DNA of 41,521 nucleotides from Bacteroidales bacterium (GTDB lineage Bacteria; Bacteroidota; Bacteroidia; Bacteroidales; WCHB1-69), in NCBI GenBank assembly GCA_017650305.1, contig JAGCFD010000065.1, forward strand, positions 1-41,521, written 5' to 3'. The position numbers and the translations under genes are program-made. Below are positions 26,828-33,997 of the stretch, piece by piece. The notes beneath the pieces were generated by a model. The model made no database searches, had not been told where the DNA came from, and worked only from the letters and a program-made list of their open reading frames with translations. Each line of letters starts with the position of its first letter. Within the stretch, counting starts at the first letter, position 1.

Positions 26828-27901
26828 ATGCAAAAGAAAGGCAACAAATACGGCACTCATCGTGTCATCGAACCCAAGGGCGTACTTCCGCAGCCTGCCA
26901 ACAAGATTGACAACAATATGGACGAGATCTACGACAATGAGATCTTGATTGATGTCCAGACGTTGAATATCGATTCCGCTTCTTTTACTGACATTCACAA
27001 CTATGCCAAACAACAGGCAGGAGAAGGTGCCAGCACCGAAGCCATCATGGAAGAGGTGAAGAAAGAGATGTTGCTGAACGTTGAGTTGCAAGGCAAGCAT
27101 CGTAATCGTCGTACAGGTTCCGGTGGTATGCTGCTCGGCAAAGTTGAGAAGATCGGTGACGCGTTGAAAGGTAAAATCGACCTCAAAGAGGGCGACCGTA
27201 TTGCCACGCTCGTCAGCCTCTCCTTGACCCCGCTGCGTATCGATGAGATCCTGGAAATCCGTCCTGAGGTGGATCAAGTGGACATCAAGGGTAAAGCCAT
27301 CCTCTTCGAGAGTGGTATTTACGCCAAGATACCTACCGATATGCCGGAGAAACTCGCCTTATCTGCATTGGACGTTGCCGGCGCTCCCGCCCAGACTGCC
27401 AAATTGTGCCAATATGGCCAGACTGTCGTGATCCTCGGCGCTGGTGGCAAGAGCGGTATGCTCTGCTGCTATGAGGCTAAAAAACGCGTTGGCGTCACCG
27501 GCAAGGTTATCGGTATCGCCAATAGCCCGAAAAGCACCCAACGTATCAAAGATCTCGGCTTCTGCGATATCGTGGAATCTGCCGCTGGCATGACCCCCGT
27601 GCAAGTTTACGAGCTTATTGAAAAACTTACCAATGGCAAGATGGCCGACGTCACCATCAACTGCGTTAATGTTCCCGATCAGGAGATGACCGCAGTGCTC
27701 TGTACTAAAGACGACGGTATCGTCTATTTCTTCTCCATGGCCACCAGCTTCACAAAGGCTAGCCTCGGTGCCGAAGGTATCGGTAGCGACGTGAATATGA
27801 TCATGGGTAACGGCTATACGAAGGGACATGCTGAATTCACTCTGCAAGAACTGCGCGAAAGCCCCGAGCTTCGCAAGATCTTCGAGGAACTCTACGCATA
27901 A
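26828..27901 (+). CDS. kdd: L-erythro-3,5-diaminohexanoate dehydrogenase
   Basis: The 357-residue protein starts MQKKGNKYGTHRVIEPKGVLP and carries the NAD(P)-binding segment VVILGAGGKSGMLCCYEAKK. Together with DIHNYAKQQAGEG and NRRTGSGGMLLGKVEKIG, this matches 3,5-diaminohexanoate dehydrogenase of the lysine fermentation pathway (lysine to acetate and butyrate). The other pathway genes (kamA, kamDE, kce, kal) are not in this window, so it stands alone between its own promoter and terminator. Base use resembles its neighbours, so there is no sign of recent transfer. Confidence 0.88.
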   Translation: MQKKGNKYGTHRVIEPKGVLPQPANKIDNNMDEIYDNEILIDVQTLNIDSASFTDIHNYAKQQAGEGASTEAIMEEVKKEMLLNVELQGKHRNRRTGSGGMLLGKVEKIGDALKGKIDLKEGDRIATLVSLSLTPLRIDEILEIRPEVDQVDIKGKAILFESGIYAKIPTDMPEKLALSALDVAGAPAQTAKLCQYGQTVVILGAGGKSGMLCCYEAKKRVGVTGKVIGIANSPKSTQRIKDLGFCDIVESAAGMTPVQVYELIEKLTNGKMADVTINCVNVPDQEMTAVLCTKDDGIVYFFSMATSFTKASLGAEGIGSDVNMIMGNGYTKGHAEFTLQELRESPELRKIFEELYA

Positions 27902-27935
27902 CCCTATTACCATATAGTAATAATTTTTTGACGAG

Positions 27936-27964
27936 AAAAGCAGAGTCCAAGCTCTGCTTTTTTT
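27936..27964 (+). terminator. Intrinsic terminator after kdd
   Basis: A perfect 10-bp stem (AAAAGCAGAG at 27936-27945 with CTCTGCTTTT at 27952-27961), a 6-nt loop and a run of T form a classic rho-independent terminator. Because of the A-run before the stem it could partly serve the other strand as well. Confidence 0.9.
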
Positions 27965-27978
27965 ATTGCCCATTCCCC

Positions 27979-28008
27979 TGTAGAGACGTTCCATGGAACG
28001 TCTCTACA
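27979..28008. repeat. Perfect 30-bp palindrome (REP-like)
   Basis: The left arm TGTAGAGACGTTCCA at 27979-27993 is followed directly by its exact reverse complement at 27994-28008, with no spacer. It lies between the kdd terminator and the promoter of the metallophosphatase gene. The outer part (GTAGAGACG) resembles the stem at 35980-36006. Confidence 0.9.
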
Positions 28009-28046
28009 ATTAGGAAAAAATCGTTGGCATGTTTCCGCAAATTGTC

Positions 28047-28054
28047 TATATTTG
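28047..28054 (+). promoter_or_regulatory. -7 box for the metallophosphatase gene
   Basis: TATATTTG matches TAnnTTTG and lies 17 nt before the ATG at 28072. It supports this start against an in-frame extension that would cross the terminator and palindrome. Confidence 0.65.
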
Positions 28055-28071
28055 CAGATTATATTGTGATT

Positions 28072-28881
28072 ATGAAAAACCTGTTGAAAACCAGTTTGTT
28101 ATTGCTGTTCTGCGTTGCTTGTTCCATCGTTGTGGCGCAGAATCATGAGTTGGTCATTCTCCATACCAATGACACACATAGCCAGATAGAACCCTACACC
28201 TATAAAGCTGACACTAATGTTGGTGGCATATTGCGCCGGGAAGCATTCGTTAACGAGGTGCGTCGAACCCATTCCCAAGTTCTGCTGTTAGACGCCGGCG
28301 ATTTCTCCCAAGGTACCCCATATTTCAACTTCTTCAAGGGATATGTGGAGATCACCCTGATGAACCAGCTTGGGTATGATGCTGCCACTTTGGGAAATCA
28401 TGAATTTGACAACGGATCCGAAGAACTGGCCAAACGTGTTCGTAAAGCAAAGTTCCCCGTTCTTTGCTGCAACTGTCAATTCCATAACAAAGCATTGAGA
28501 CGGGCGATGAAGGAGTACACGATTATTCAAAAAGACGGACTGAAAATCGGCATCTTTGGTCTTTGTGTAAACCTCCAAGGCCTCGTGTCGCCAGAAACAG
28601 CCAATGAGGTCACCTACTTGGACCCTATCCCCGAGGCGAGACGTGTGGTGGCTAAATTGCAATTGAAAGGGTGTAATATGATTATTTGCCTGTCTCACTT
28701 GGGATTGATCGAAGGCCAAGTGAGTGACAAGGATGTTGCGCAAGCGGTTCCCGAAATCGATGTCATCATCGGAGGTCATTCCCATACGGAACTGGCGGAG
28801 CCTATCGTGGTCGGCAAGACACGAATCTGCCAGATGACCAATCGTGGCAAATGTGTGGGTGAACTGACCGTCAAATATTAA
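28072..28881 (+). CDS. Exported 5'-nucleotidase-type metallophosphatase
   Basis: The 269-residue protein has a signal peptide (MKNLLKTSLLLLFCVACSIVVA) and a calcineurin-like phosphatase domain: ILHTNDTHSQI, LLDAGDFSQGTPYF, TLGNHEFDNGSEE, CLSHLG and IGGHSHTEL, which supply the two-metal site. It corresponds to the N-terminal half of 5'-nucleotidase/UshA. The substrate-binding C-terminal domain is absent and the gene ends cleanly after the phosphatase fold. Such split forms occur in Bacteroidota, but the partner is not next to it. The likely location is periplasm or outer membrane, and nucleotides are the probable substrates. Confidence 0.87.
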   Translation: MKNLLKTSLLLLFCVACSIVVAQNHELVILHTNDTHSQIEPYTYKADTNVGGILRREAFVNEVRRTHSQVLLLDAGDFSQGTPYFNFFKGYVEITLMNQLGYDAATLGNHEFDNGSEELAKRVRKAKFPVLCCNCQFHNKALRRAMKEYTIIQKDGLKIGIFGLCVNLQGLVSPETANEVTYLDPIPEARRVVAKLQLKGCNMIICLSHLGLIEGQVSDKDVAQAVPEIDVIIGGHSHTELAEPIVVGKTRICQMTNRGKCVGELTVKY

Positions 28882-28903
28882 GCAATTCATTTATACATAG
28901 AAT

Positions 28904-29941
28904 ATGAAGAAGAAAATTATGGTGACCGGCGGTTGTGGCTATATCGGCTCCCACACCATCATTGAGCTGATCCAGAGCGGCCGTTATGATGTCATATCCG
29001 TGGACAATAATGTTAGAAGCACGCCAGAGACTATGAATCGCGTGGAGCGGATTACGGGCGTGAAGGTGCGCAACTACAAGGTTGATATTTGCGACAAGTC
29101 AGCCTTTTTCAATGTCTTTGAGGAGAATCCCGACATAAAAGGCATCATCCATTTCGCCGCCTATAAAGCGGTCGGCGAGTCGGTGGAGCAGCCGCTGATG
29201 TACTATCGCAACAACCTCGGAGCGTTGGCCAATGTGCTGGAGGCCTGCCAAAACTTCAGTATACATGCGCTGATTTTCTCTTCCTCATGTGCCGTGTATG
29301 GTGATGTCAAGAATCTGCCCGTCAGCGAGCAGACCCCGATGGGCCAGGCTTTCTGCCCCTATGCCCATACCAAGCAGATAGGAGAGGAGATGATCCGAAA
29401 TATGATGATCCCGAATCCTGCTATGAACGCACTGATTCTCCGCTACTTCAACCCCGTGGGGGCGCACATCTCCGGCATGAATGGTGAACTGTCGCCCGAC
29501 AAGCCCAACAACTTGGTGCCCATCATTATGCGTGTCGCTTCAGGCAAGCAGCCCTCGATGCAGGTGTTCGGCAATGACTATGACACACGAGACGGCTCCT
29601 GTATCCGTGACTATCTCCATGTCTCCGACATCGCCGATGCGCACGTGAAGGCTATTGATTATCTTCTTGAAGGACGCAATCAGCAGCAGTGTGAGGTCTT
29701 CAACATAGGCAGTGGCAACGGTATTTCCGTGATGGAGATGCTGGCGGCCGCCGAGGAGGTAGTCGGCCATAAACTAAACTATACCGTCGGCGGCCGTCGC
29801 GCAGGTGACATCCCCGCCATCTACGGTGACAACTCCCGCGCAAACACCCTCCTTCATTGGAATTGCCGCTATAATGTGCATGATATGATGGAAAGCGCAT
29901 GGAAATGGGAACAGTATCTGGATTCCGAAAGATCTCGTTGA
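28904..29941 (+). CDS. galE: UDP-glucose 4-epimerase
   Basis: The 345-residue enzyme interconverts UDP-glucose and UDP-galactose. It carries the NAD-binding motif TGGCGYIGSHTIIEL, the catalytic SSSCAVYG and YAHTK (Tyr-x3-Lys), and the substrate-loop region LRYFNPVGAH. Full length, with no odd features. It follows the metallophosphatase by 22 nt and may be cotranscribed. The gene ends just before the operator array of the SatD-like gene. Confidence 0.95.
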   Translation: MKKKIMVTGGCGYIGSHTIIELIQSGRYDVISVDNNVRSTPETMNRVERITGVKVRNYKVDICDKSAFFNVFEENPDIKGIIHFAAYKAVGESVEQPLMYYRNNLGALANVLEACQNFSIHALIFSSSCAVYGDVKNLPVSEQTPMGQAFCPYAHTKQIGEEMIRNMMIPNPAMNALILRYFNPVGAHISGMNGELSPDKPNNLVPIIMRVASGKQPSMQVFGNDYDTRDGSCIRDYLHVSDIADAHVKAIDYLLEGRNQQQCEVFNIGSGNGISVMEMLAAAEEVVGHKLNYTVGGRRAGDIPAIYGDNSRANTLLHWNCRYNVHDMMESAWKWEQYLDSERSR

Positions 29942-29947
29942 TTTTGT

Positions 29948-29969
29948 TTATAAGTCTATTTGCTTATAA
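29948..29969 (+). promoter_or_regulatory. Operator-like inverted repeat, unit 1
   Basis: TTATAAG, 8 nt (TCTATTTG), CTTATAA. This is the first of three 22-bp units with identical arms and an exact 29-bp period, upstream of the SatD-like gene. Confidence 0.85.
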
Positions 29970-29976
29970 ATGTGTC

Positions 29977-29998
29977 TTATAAGCTTTTTTGCTTATAA
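29977..29998 (+). promoter_or_regulatory. Operator-like inverted repeat, unit 2
   Basis: TTATAAG, 8 nt (CTTTTTTG), CTTATAA. It begins exactly 29 bp after unit 1. The preceding C makes its left arm the 8-bp palindrome CTTATAAG. Confidence 0.85.
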
Positions 29999-30005
29999 AT
30001 TATTT

Positions 30006-30027
30006 TTATAAGTGTTTTTACTTATAA
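30006..30027 (+). promoter_or_regulatory. Operator-like inverted repeat, unit 3
   Basis: TTATAAG, 8 nt (TGTTTTTA), CTTATAA. It begins 29 bp after unit 2 and ends 6 bp before the -7 box, so it covers the place where the -33 element should lie. A protein bound here would compete with or contact RNA polymerase. Confidence 0.88.
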
Positions 30028-30033
30028 AAAATG

Positions 30034-30041
30034 TATCTTTG
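30034..30041 (+). promoter_or_regulatory. -7 box for the satD-like operon
   Basis: TATCTTTG followed by CACCC is a very good TAnnTTTG match, 17 nt before the ATG at 30059. It implies a leader of only about 10-12 nt. Confidence 0.75.
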
Positions 30042-30058
30042 CACCCAAAATTTTCATT

Positions 30059-30766
30059 ATGGTACAAGCAGCAATCTCGGCAGATATCGTCTCCTCTTCG
30101 TCATTGTCCATAGAGGAGAAGAGCGCCCTTAACCAAAGTATCCGCCATTTCTTGAGTGAACTTGAGAATGACGATACAACCAAACAGTGGGGTAGAATAG
30201 TCAAAGGTGACGCCGTGGAGATCTTCATGTCAGATCCCCATAAGGCTCTGCGTACGGCCTTGAGACTGAAAACTTTGGTGAAACAGATGCCCTTGAACGA
30301 TCTGGTGGATGAAACTCCTGAACTGAAGAATAAACGAATCCTTTTTAAAAAATATGGCATTCGTATGGCTGTCGGTTTGGGAGAAATTACAGTCGCGGAC
30401 AAAGAACGTGACATGCTGGATGGCGAGGCCATATACTACGCCGGACGCTTGATGGAATACCAAGGGACCTCCCAGAAAGAACGGGCGGTGGTTAAGAATA
30501 CACTTTTCTTCAAAGCCCATAACGACTCCTTGACACAACAGATGAATGTGTTGTTGGGTCTCATAGATGTGTTGCTTCGAAAGGCTAATGCGCGTCAGTG
30601 CGAGGTTCTGTATCAAAAACTCTCTGGAAAAACCGAGATGGAGATAGCAGAAATATTGAACATTAAGCAATCGGCTGTAAACCAGCATAGCACTGCTGCC
30701 GGCTGGAACGCATTAGAACAGGCTGTGCTCTATTATGAAACGTTAAATTTTGAAAATTATGGTTAA
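30059..30766 (+). CDS. SatD-like regulator: cyclase-like fold plus helix-turn-helix
   Basis: The 235-residue protein fits the SatD family, which has no settled biochemical role. The N-terminal 150 residues follow the order of a class III nucleotide-cyclase domain: AAISADIVSSSSLS with Asp9, VKGDAVEIF with Asp51, IRMAVGLGEI near 101-110, and DGEAIYYAGRLME with Arg130. The asparagine usually found four residues before that arginine is Tyr126, so catalysis is doubtful and ligand sensing is equally possible. Residues 188-212 (LSGKTEMEIAEILNIKQSAVNQH) form a sigma region 4-like helix-turn-helix. The gene has its own promoter behind three operator-like repeats and overlaps the DUF3307 gene. Family assignment is fairly secure; the cyclase likeness is my inference from motif order. 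Confidence 0.78.
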   Translation: MVQAAISADIVSSSSLSIEEKSALNQSIRHFLSELENDDTTKQWGRIVKGDAVEIFMSDPHKALRTALRLKTLVKQMPLNDLVDETPELKNKRILFKKYGIRMAVGLGEITVADKERDMLDGEAIYYAGRLMEYQGTSQKERAVVKNTLFFKAHNDSLTQQMNVLLGLIDVLLRKANARQCEVLYQKLSGKTEMEIAEILNIKQSAVNQHSTAAGWNALEQAVLYYETLNFENYG

Positions 30767-31556
30767 ACTTCTTACGTTGCAGATTCTGGCCCATATTATC
30801 AGTGATTTTTATCTGCAAACAGGTAAATCCTGCCAAAATAAGGCCCAAAGAGGATTCCAATCGCCGCATCTGTATGTGCATGTGGCCATCACCTTCATCT
30901 GCTCTTGGATCTTGTCGCTTTTGTATCCCTATACTTTCGATTTTTGGTGGGCCTCCATGGTCATAGCCGTCTTGCATGGCGTTATTGACGGCTTGAAATC
31001 CCGTTTCCAAAAGGTTCCTTGGGTATTTTTTATAGACCAAGTGTTGCACCTGACGGTCATCTGTGCGGTGGTTGCTTGGTTTAGCAGTACGGTGAACTAT
31101 AAAATCCCCTTCTTGAACGACAGTGTGGTCACTCCTCTCGATATGATTCCGACTTCCACATTGCTGTGGATCACGGCGTTTGCGTTTTGTCTGCGTCCGG
31201 CCAACCTTTTCATCGGTGAAATCCTGAACAATGCCCAAATCAAATGCCCCAAAGATCAGGAGCCTGAGTCTGAGCAACCTCTACAAGAGGGAATGGAGGC
31301 TGGTTCGCCAGAAACCACTTCGGAATTGCCGAATGCAGGACATCTGATCGGCAATGTGGAAAGAGTGCTGACCTTGATTTTTATGATGTTTGGCCATTTC
31401 GAAGCCATTGGCTTCCTGTTAGCTGCCAAATCACTCCTGCGTTTCAAGGATAGTGCCACGAATAAGTCTGAATATGTATTGGTAGGCACCCTGCTGAGCT
31501 TTGGTTTGGCTATCATTGCAGGTGCCATAGTGTTGAGTCTGTTAAATAGAGTGTAA
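30759..31556 (+). CDS. DUF3307 membrane protein
   Basis: The 265-residue product has about six hydrophobic segments and the conserved polar motifs of DUF3307: LAHIISDFYLQT at the start, VLHGVIDGLKSRF, and VFFIDQVLHLTVI. The His/Asp residues placed in or near membrane segments suggest metal or proton handling, but no function is established. A hydrophilic loop rich in Glu (about residues 165-195) separates the two halves. I prefer the ATG at 30759 over a TTG nine bases earlier; either way it overlaps the SatD-like gene by at least 8 nt, so production of the two is coupled. Confidence 0.8.
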   Translation: MVKLLTLQILAHIISDFYLQTGKSCQNKAQRGFQSPHLYVHVAITFICSWILSLLYPYTFDFWWASMVIAVLHGVIDGLKSRFQKVPWVFFIDQVLHLTVICAVVAWFSSTVNYKIPFLNDSVVTPLDMIPTSTLLWITAFAFCLRPANLFIGEILNNAQIKCPKDQEPESEQPLQEGMEAGSPETTSELPNAGHLIGNVERVLTLIFMMFGHFEAIGFLLAAKSLLRFKDSATNKSEYVLVGTLLSFGLAIIAGAIVLSLLNRV

Positions 31557-31568
31557 AACTGTAATAAA

Positions 31569-33305
31569 ATGTCTGAAAATCTTCGTCTCGTATCCGATCT
31601 CGCCCTGATTCTGATCTCTGCCGGTGTCGTCACCATTCTTTTCAAATTGCTGAAACAGCCGCTGGTGTTGGGCTATCTGGTGGCCGGATTCCTCGTGGGT
31701 CCGCACTTGCATATCTTCCCCACCGTCACCGATGTGGCCGATGTAGAGGTGTGGTCCGAGATCGGTATCATCTTCATGATGTTCGGTCTGGGCCTTGAAT
31801 TCAGCTTCAAGAAGCTCTTTTCCGTGGGTAGCAAGGCCTTTGTTACAGCCTTCTTGGGTATCCTCGGTATGATGGCAGTGGGTGTGTTGCTGGGTTTGAT
31901 CATGGATTGGAATATCATGCAGAGCATCTTCCTGGGCGGTATGCTGTCGATGTCTTCCACCGCCATCATTATCAAAGCATTTGACGATCTCAAGATGAAA
32001 GGGGAATCCTTTGCCGACCTTACGATGGTAGTGCTGATTATCCAGGACATTGTGGCAGTGGTGATGATGGTGTTGATGTCTACGGTCGCTGCCAGCAAGA
32101 ACGCCTCTGCCGGCAAGGAGATGGTGATGAGCATCGTCAAGTTGGTATTCTTCCTCATCCTCTGGTTTGTCATTGGCATCTATTTGATACCTTCCTTCTT
32201 TAGAGTCGCCAAGAAATATATCAACGACGAGAACCTGCTGATCATCTCCATCGGTCTCTGTTTTGGTATGGTGATTATTGCCAACAACGTAGGCTTCTCG
32301 TCCGCTCTTGGTGCATTCGTGATCGGTTCCATCCTTTCCGAAACTGTCGAAAGCCATCGCATAGAAGAGCTGACCAAAAGCATCAAGGATCTATTCAGTG
32401 CTATTTTTTTCGTCTCCGTGGGTATGATGATAGATCCCGCGGTGCTGCAACAGTACTGGAAATTAGTGCTCTCTTTGGTGTTGATCACCTTGATTATCAA
32501 AGCGCTTATCTCTTCACTTGCCGCTGTGTTCGCGGGAGCCAACCTGGAGGATTCGGTCAAAACGGGTTTCACGTTGTCTCAGATTGGAGAGTTCGCATTC
32601 ATTATCGCAGCTGTGGGTGTCGCCCAGGGAGTCATGCCTTCCTATATTTATCCTGTGATTATTGCCGCTTCCGTGATCACAACATTTACCACACCATATT
32701 GGATCCGGGCTGGAAAACCTGTTTACGAACTGCTGAACAGAAAGATGTCCCCAAGTCTTAAGTCGCGCCTGGATGAATATACACTCTTGGGTAATGCTAC
32801 GGACAAAAAGGATTGGAAGAGCATCATATCCAGCACGTTACCTCGTGTGCTGATTTTCTCTGTGGTTAGCTTCGCCTTGCTCTTCTTGATATTCAACTAT
32901 CTTGTTCCTTTTGTGGGAAAAATAGAATTGTTGCAGAAAATCCCCAAATGGTGGTATAATCTGTTGTTTGCCACTGGGGTGTTGTTGGTCATGACCCCAT
33001 TCCTGTATGGTATTGTCTATAATAATCAAAAGACCAGGGAGCTATATGCAGATCTGGTGAAACTTAATAAAGGCAATGTGCTGGTTATCACGGTTTGGAC
33101 AGTTTTCCGCTTTATCATTGCAGGATTTTTTGTCTTCTCTATCCTTGTGAAGTTCTTCAGCTATACCAAATGGGTTATCATTCTCATCACGATCCTGGTG
33201 ATTGTTTTCATGGTATTCTCCAATAACACATTGCGCAGATTCTCTTTTATAGAGTCTGCCTTCATGAAGAACCTGAATGCCAAGGAGCAGGCGGGAAATG
33301 TCTAG
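31569..33305 (+). CDS. CPA2-type cation:proton antiporter
   Basis: The 578-residue protein begins with the transport domain of the KefB/GerN group (LKQPLVLGYLVAGFLVGPH, FGLGLEFSFKKLF, GGMLSMSSTAIIIKAF, GFSSALGAFVIGSILSET, FVSVGMMIDP) to about residue 385. Instead of the usual cytoplasmic TrkA-N/RCK domain, the C-terminal 190 residues contain several more membrane segments (FSVVSFALLFLIFNYLVPF, NLLFATGVLLVMTPFLYG, VIILITILVIVFMVF). Na+ or K+ exchange for H+ is likely; the ion is not determinable. It follows the DUF3307 gene by 12 nt, so it may belong to the same operon. Confidence 0.9.
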   Translation: MSENLRLVSDLALILISAGVVTILFKLLKQPLVLGYLVAGFLVGPHLHIFPTVTDVADVEVWSEIGIIFMMFGLGLEFSFKKLFSVGSKAFVTAFLGILGMMAVGVLLGLIMDWNIMQSIFLGGMLSMSSTAIIIKAFDDLKMKGESFADLTMVVLIIQDIVAVVMMVLMSTVAASKNASAGKEMVMSIVKLVFFLILWFVIGIYLIPSFFRVAKKYINDENLLIISIGLCFGMVIIANNVGFSSALGAFVIGSILSETVESHRIEELTKSIKDLFSAIFFVSVGMMIDPAVLQQYWKLVLSLVLITLIIKALISSLAAVFAGANLEDSVKTGFTLSQIGEFAFIIAAVGVAQGVMPSYIYPVIIAASVITTFTTPYWIRAGKPVYELLNRKMSPSLKSRLDEYTLLGNATDKKDWKSIISSTLPRVLIFSVVSFALLFLIFNYLVPFVGKIELLQKIPKWWYNLLFATGVLLVMTPFLYGIVYNNQKTRELYADLVKLNKGNVLVITVWTVFRFIIAGFFVFSILVKFFSYTKWVIILITILVIVFMVFSNNTLRRFSFIESAFMKNLNAKEQAGNV

Positions 33306-33350
33306 AAAAACCTTGGAGTGTTATCCGTTGGCTATAGGGCTCAGTTCTGT

Positions 33351-33833
33351 TTAGGGTAAGAATCCTGCGTGGAAGGTATAAGGTAACAGGTCGGCCACGC
33401 AATGCAGGATGTAGATGGGGCCGGTCTGACCGGATAAGATGACCTCAATAGGCTGGTTGAACTTTTGTTCATACTCATAGAGCACTTGTCGGCAGCTGCC
33501 GCACGGTGATACAGGTATGGACAGCGGCTCATCCGGATTGATGGCGGTGATGGCTATCTTGGAGAATGGCACTTCCGGGTATTTGGCAGAGGCGGCAAAG
33601 GCTGCTGTGCGTTCTGCGCAGAGGCCGCAAGGATACACGGCATTCTCTTGGTTGCTGCCAGTGATGACTTCTCCGTTGTTCAGCAGGATGGCGGCGCCCA
33701 CCTGAAAGCGGGAGTATGGGGAGTATGCGCGTTTGGCGGCGTCCTCGGCCTTGGCCAATAGCATGGCTACATCGTGCGGGAGCTCTTCCCGCTCGTATTC
33801 GAATATCTTGGAAGTGAGTTCTAAGGTTTTCAT
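33351..33833 (-). CDS. cdd: Cytidine deaminase
   Basis: The 160-residue enzyme deaminates cytidine and deoxycytidine for pyrimidine salvage. Zinc ligands and the proton-shuttle Glu are visible: Cys72-Ala-Glu74 (PCGLCAERTAAF), and Cys111 and Cys114 in PCGSCRQVLYEYE. SPYSRFQVGAAILLNNG is the standard substrate-binding strand. Length fits the homotetrameric family with slight extensions. It runs from a minus-strand promoter about 95 nt upstream and converges on the antiporter gene 45 bp away. Confidence 0.96.
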   Translation of the reverse strand: MKTLELTSKIFEYEREELPHDVAMLLAKAEDAAKRAYSPYSRFQVGAAILLNNGEVITGSNQENAVYPCGLCAERTAAFAASAKYPEVPFSKIAITAINPDEPLSIPVSPCGSCRQVLYEYEQKFNQPIEVILSGQTGPIYILHCVADLLPYTFHAGFLP

Positions 33834-33928
33834 TGTCAGTATGATAGTGTTAAGTGTTCAGTGTGTTCTTGGGAGACTTATCCATAATAGAGAGCCTTTC
33901 TTCAGTCACCCTTTTCTTTTTCAGGCCA

Positions 33929-33936
33929 CAAAGGTA
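33929..33936 (-). promoter_or_regulatory. -7 box for cdd
   Basis: TACCTTTG on the minus strand fits TAnnTTTG and lies 95 nt before the cdd start. It is divergent from an identical 8-mer at 33966-33973. Confidence 0.55.
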
Positions 33937-33965
33937 CACTTTTTTTGAATATCCGCTAAAAATAG

Positions 33966-33973
33966 TACCTTTG
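33966..33973 (+). promoter_or_regulatory. -7 box for the deleted methyltransferase gene
   Basis: TACCTTTG fits TAnnTTTG, 24 nt before the ATG at 33998. A TTTG at 33944-33947 lies 18 nt upstream, a plausible -33 element. The promoter therefore looks intact although the gene is not. Confidence 0.6.
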
Positions 33974-33997
33974 CATTTTCAAATCCGATTGTTCAAA

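Noticed and set aside
29948-30027. A CRISPR array upstream of the SatD-like gene
   Set aside because: The repeats are 22 bp with 7-bp spacers, which is too short for CRISPR, and no cas genes are present.
30750-30758. TTG start for the DUF3307 gene
   Set aside because: An ATG nine bases downstream gives the usual short N-terminus before the conserved HIISDF motif.
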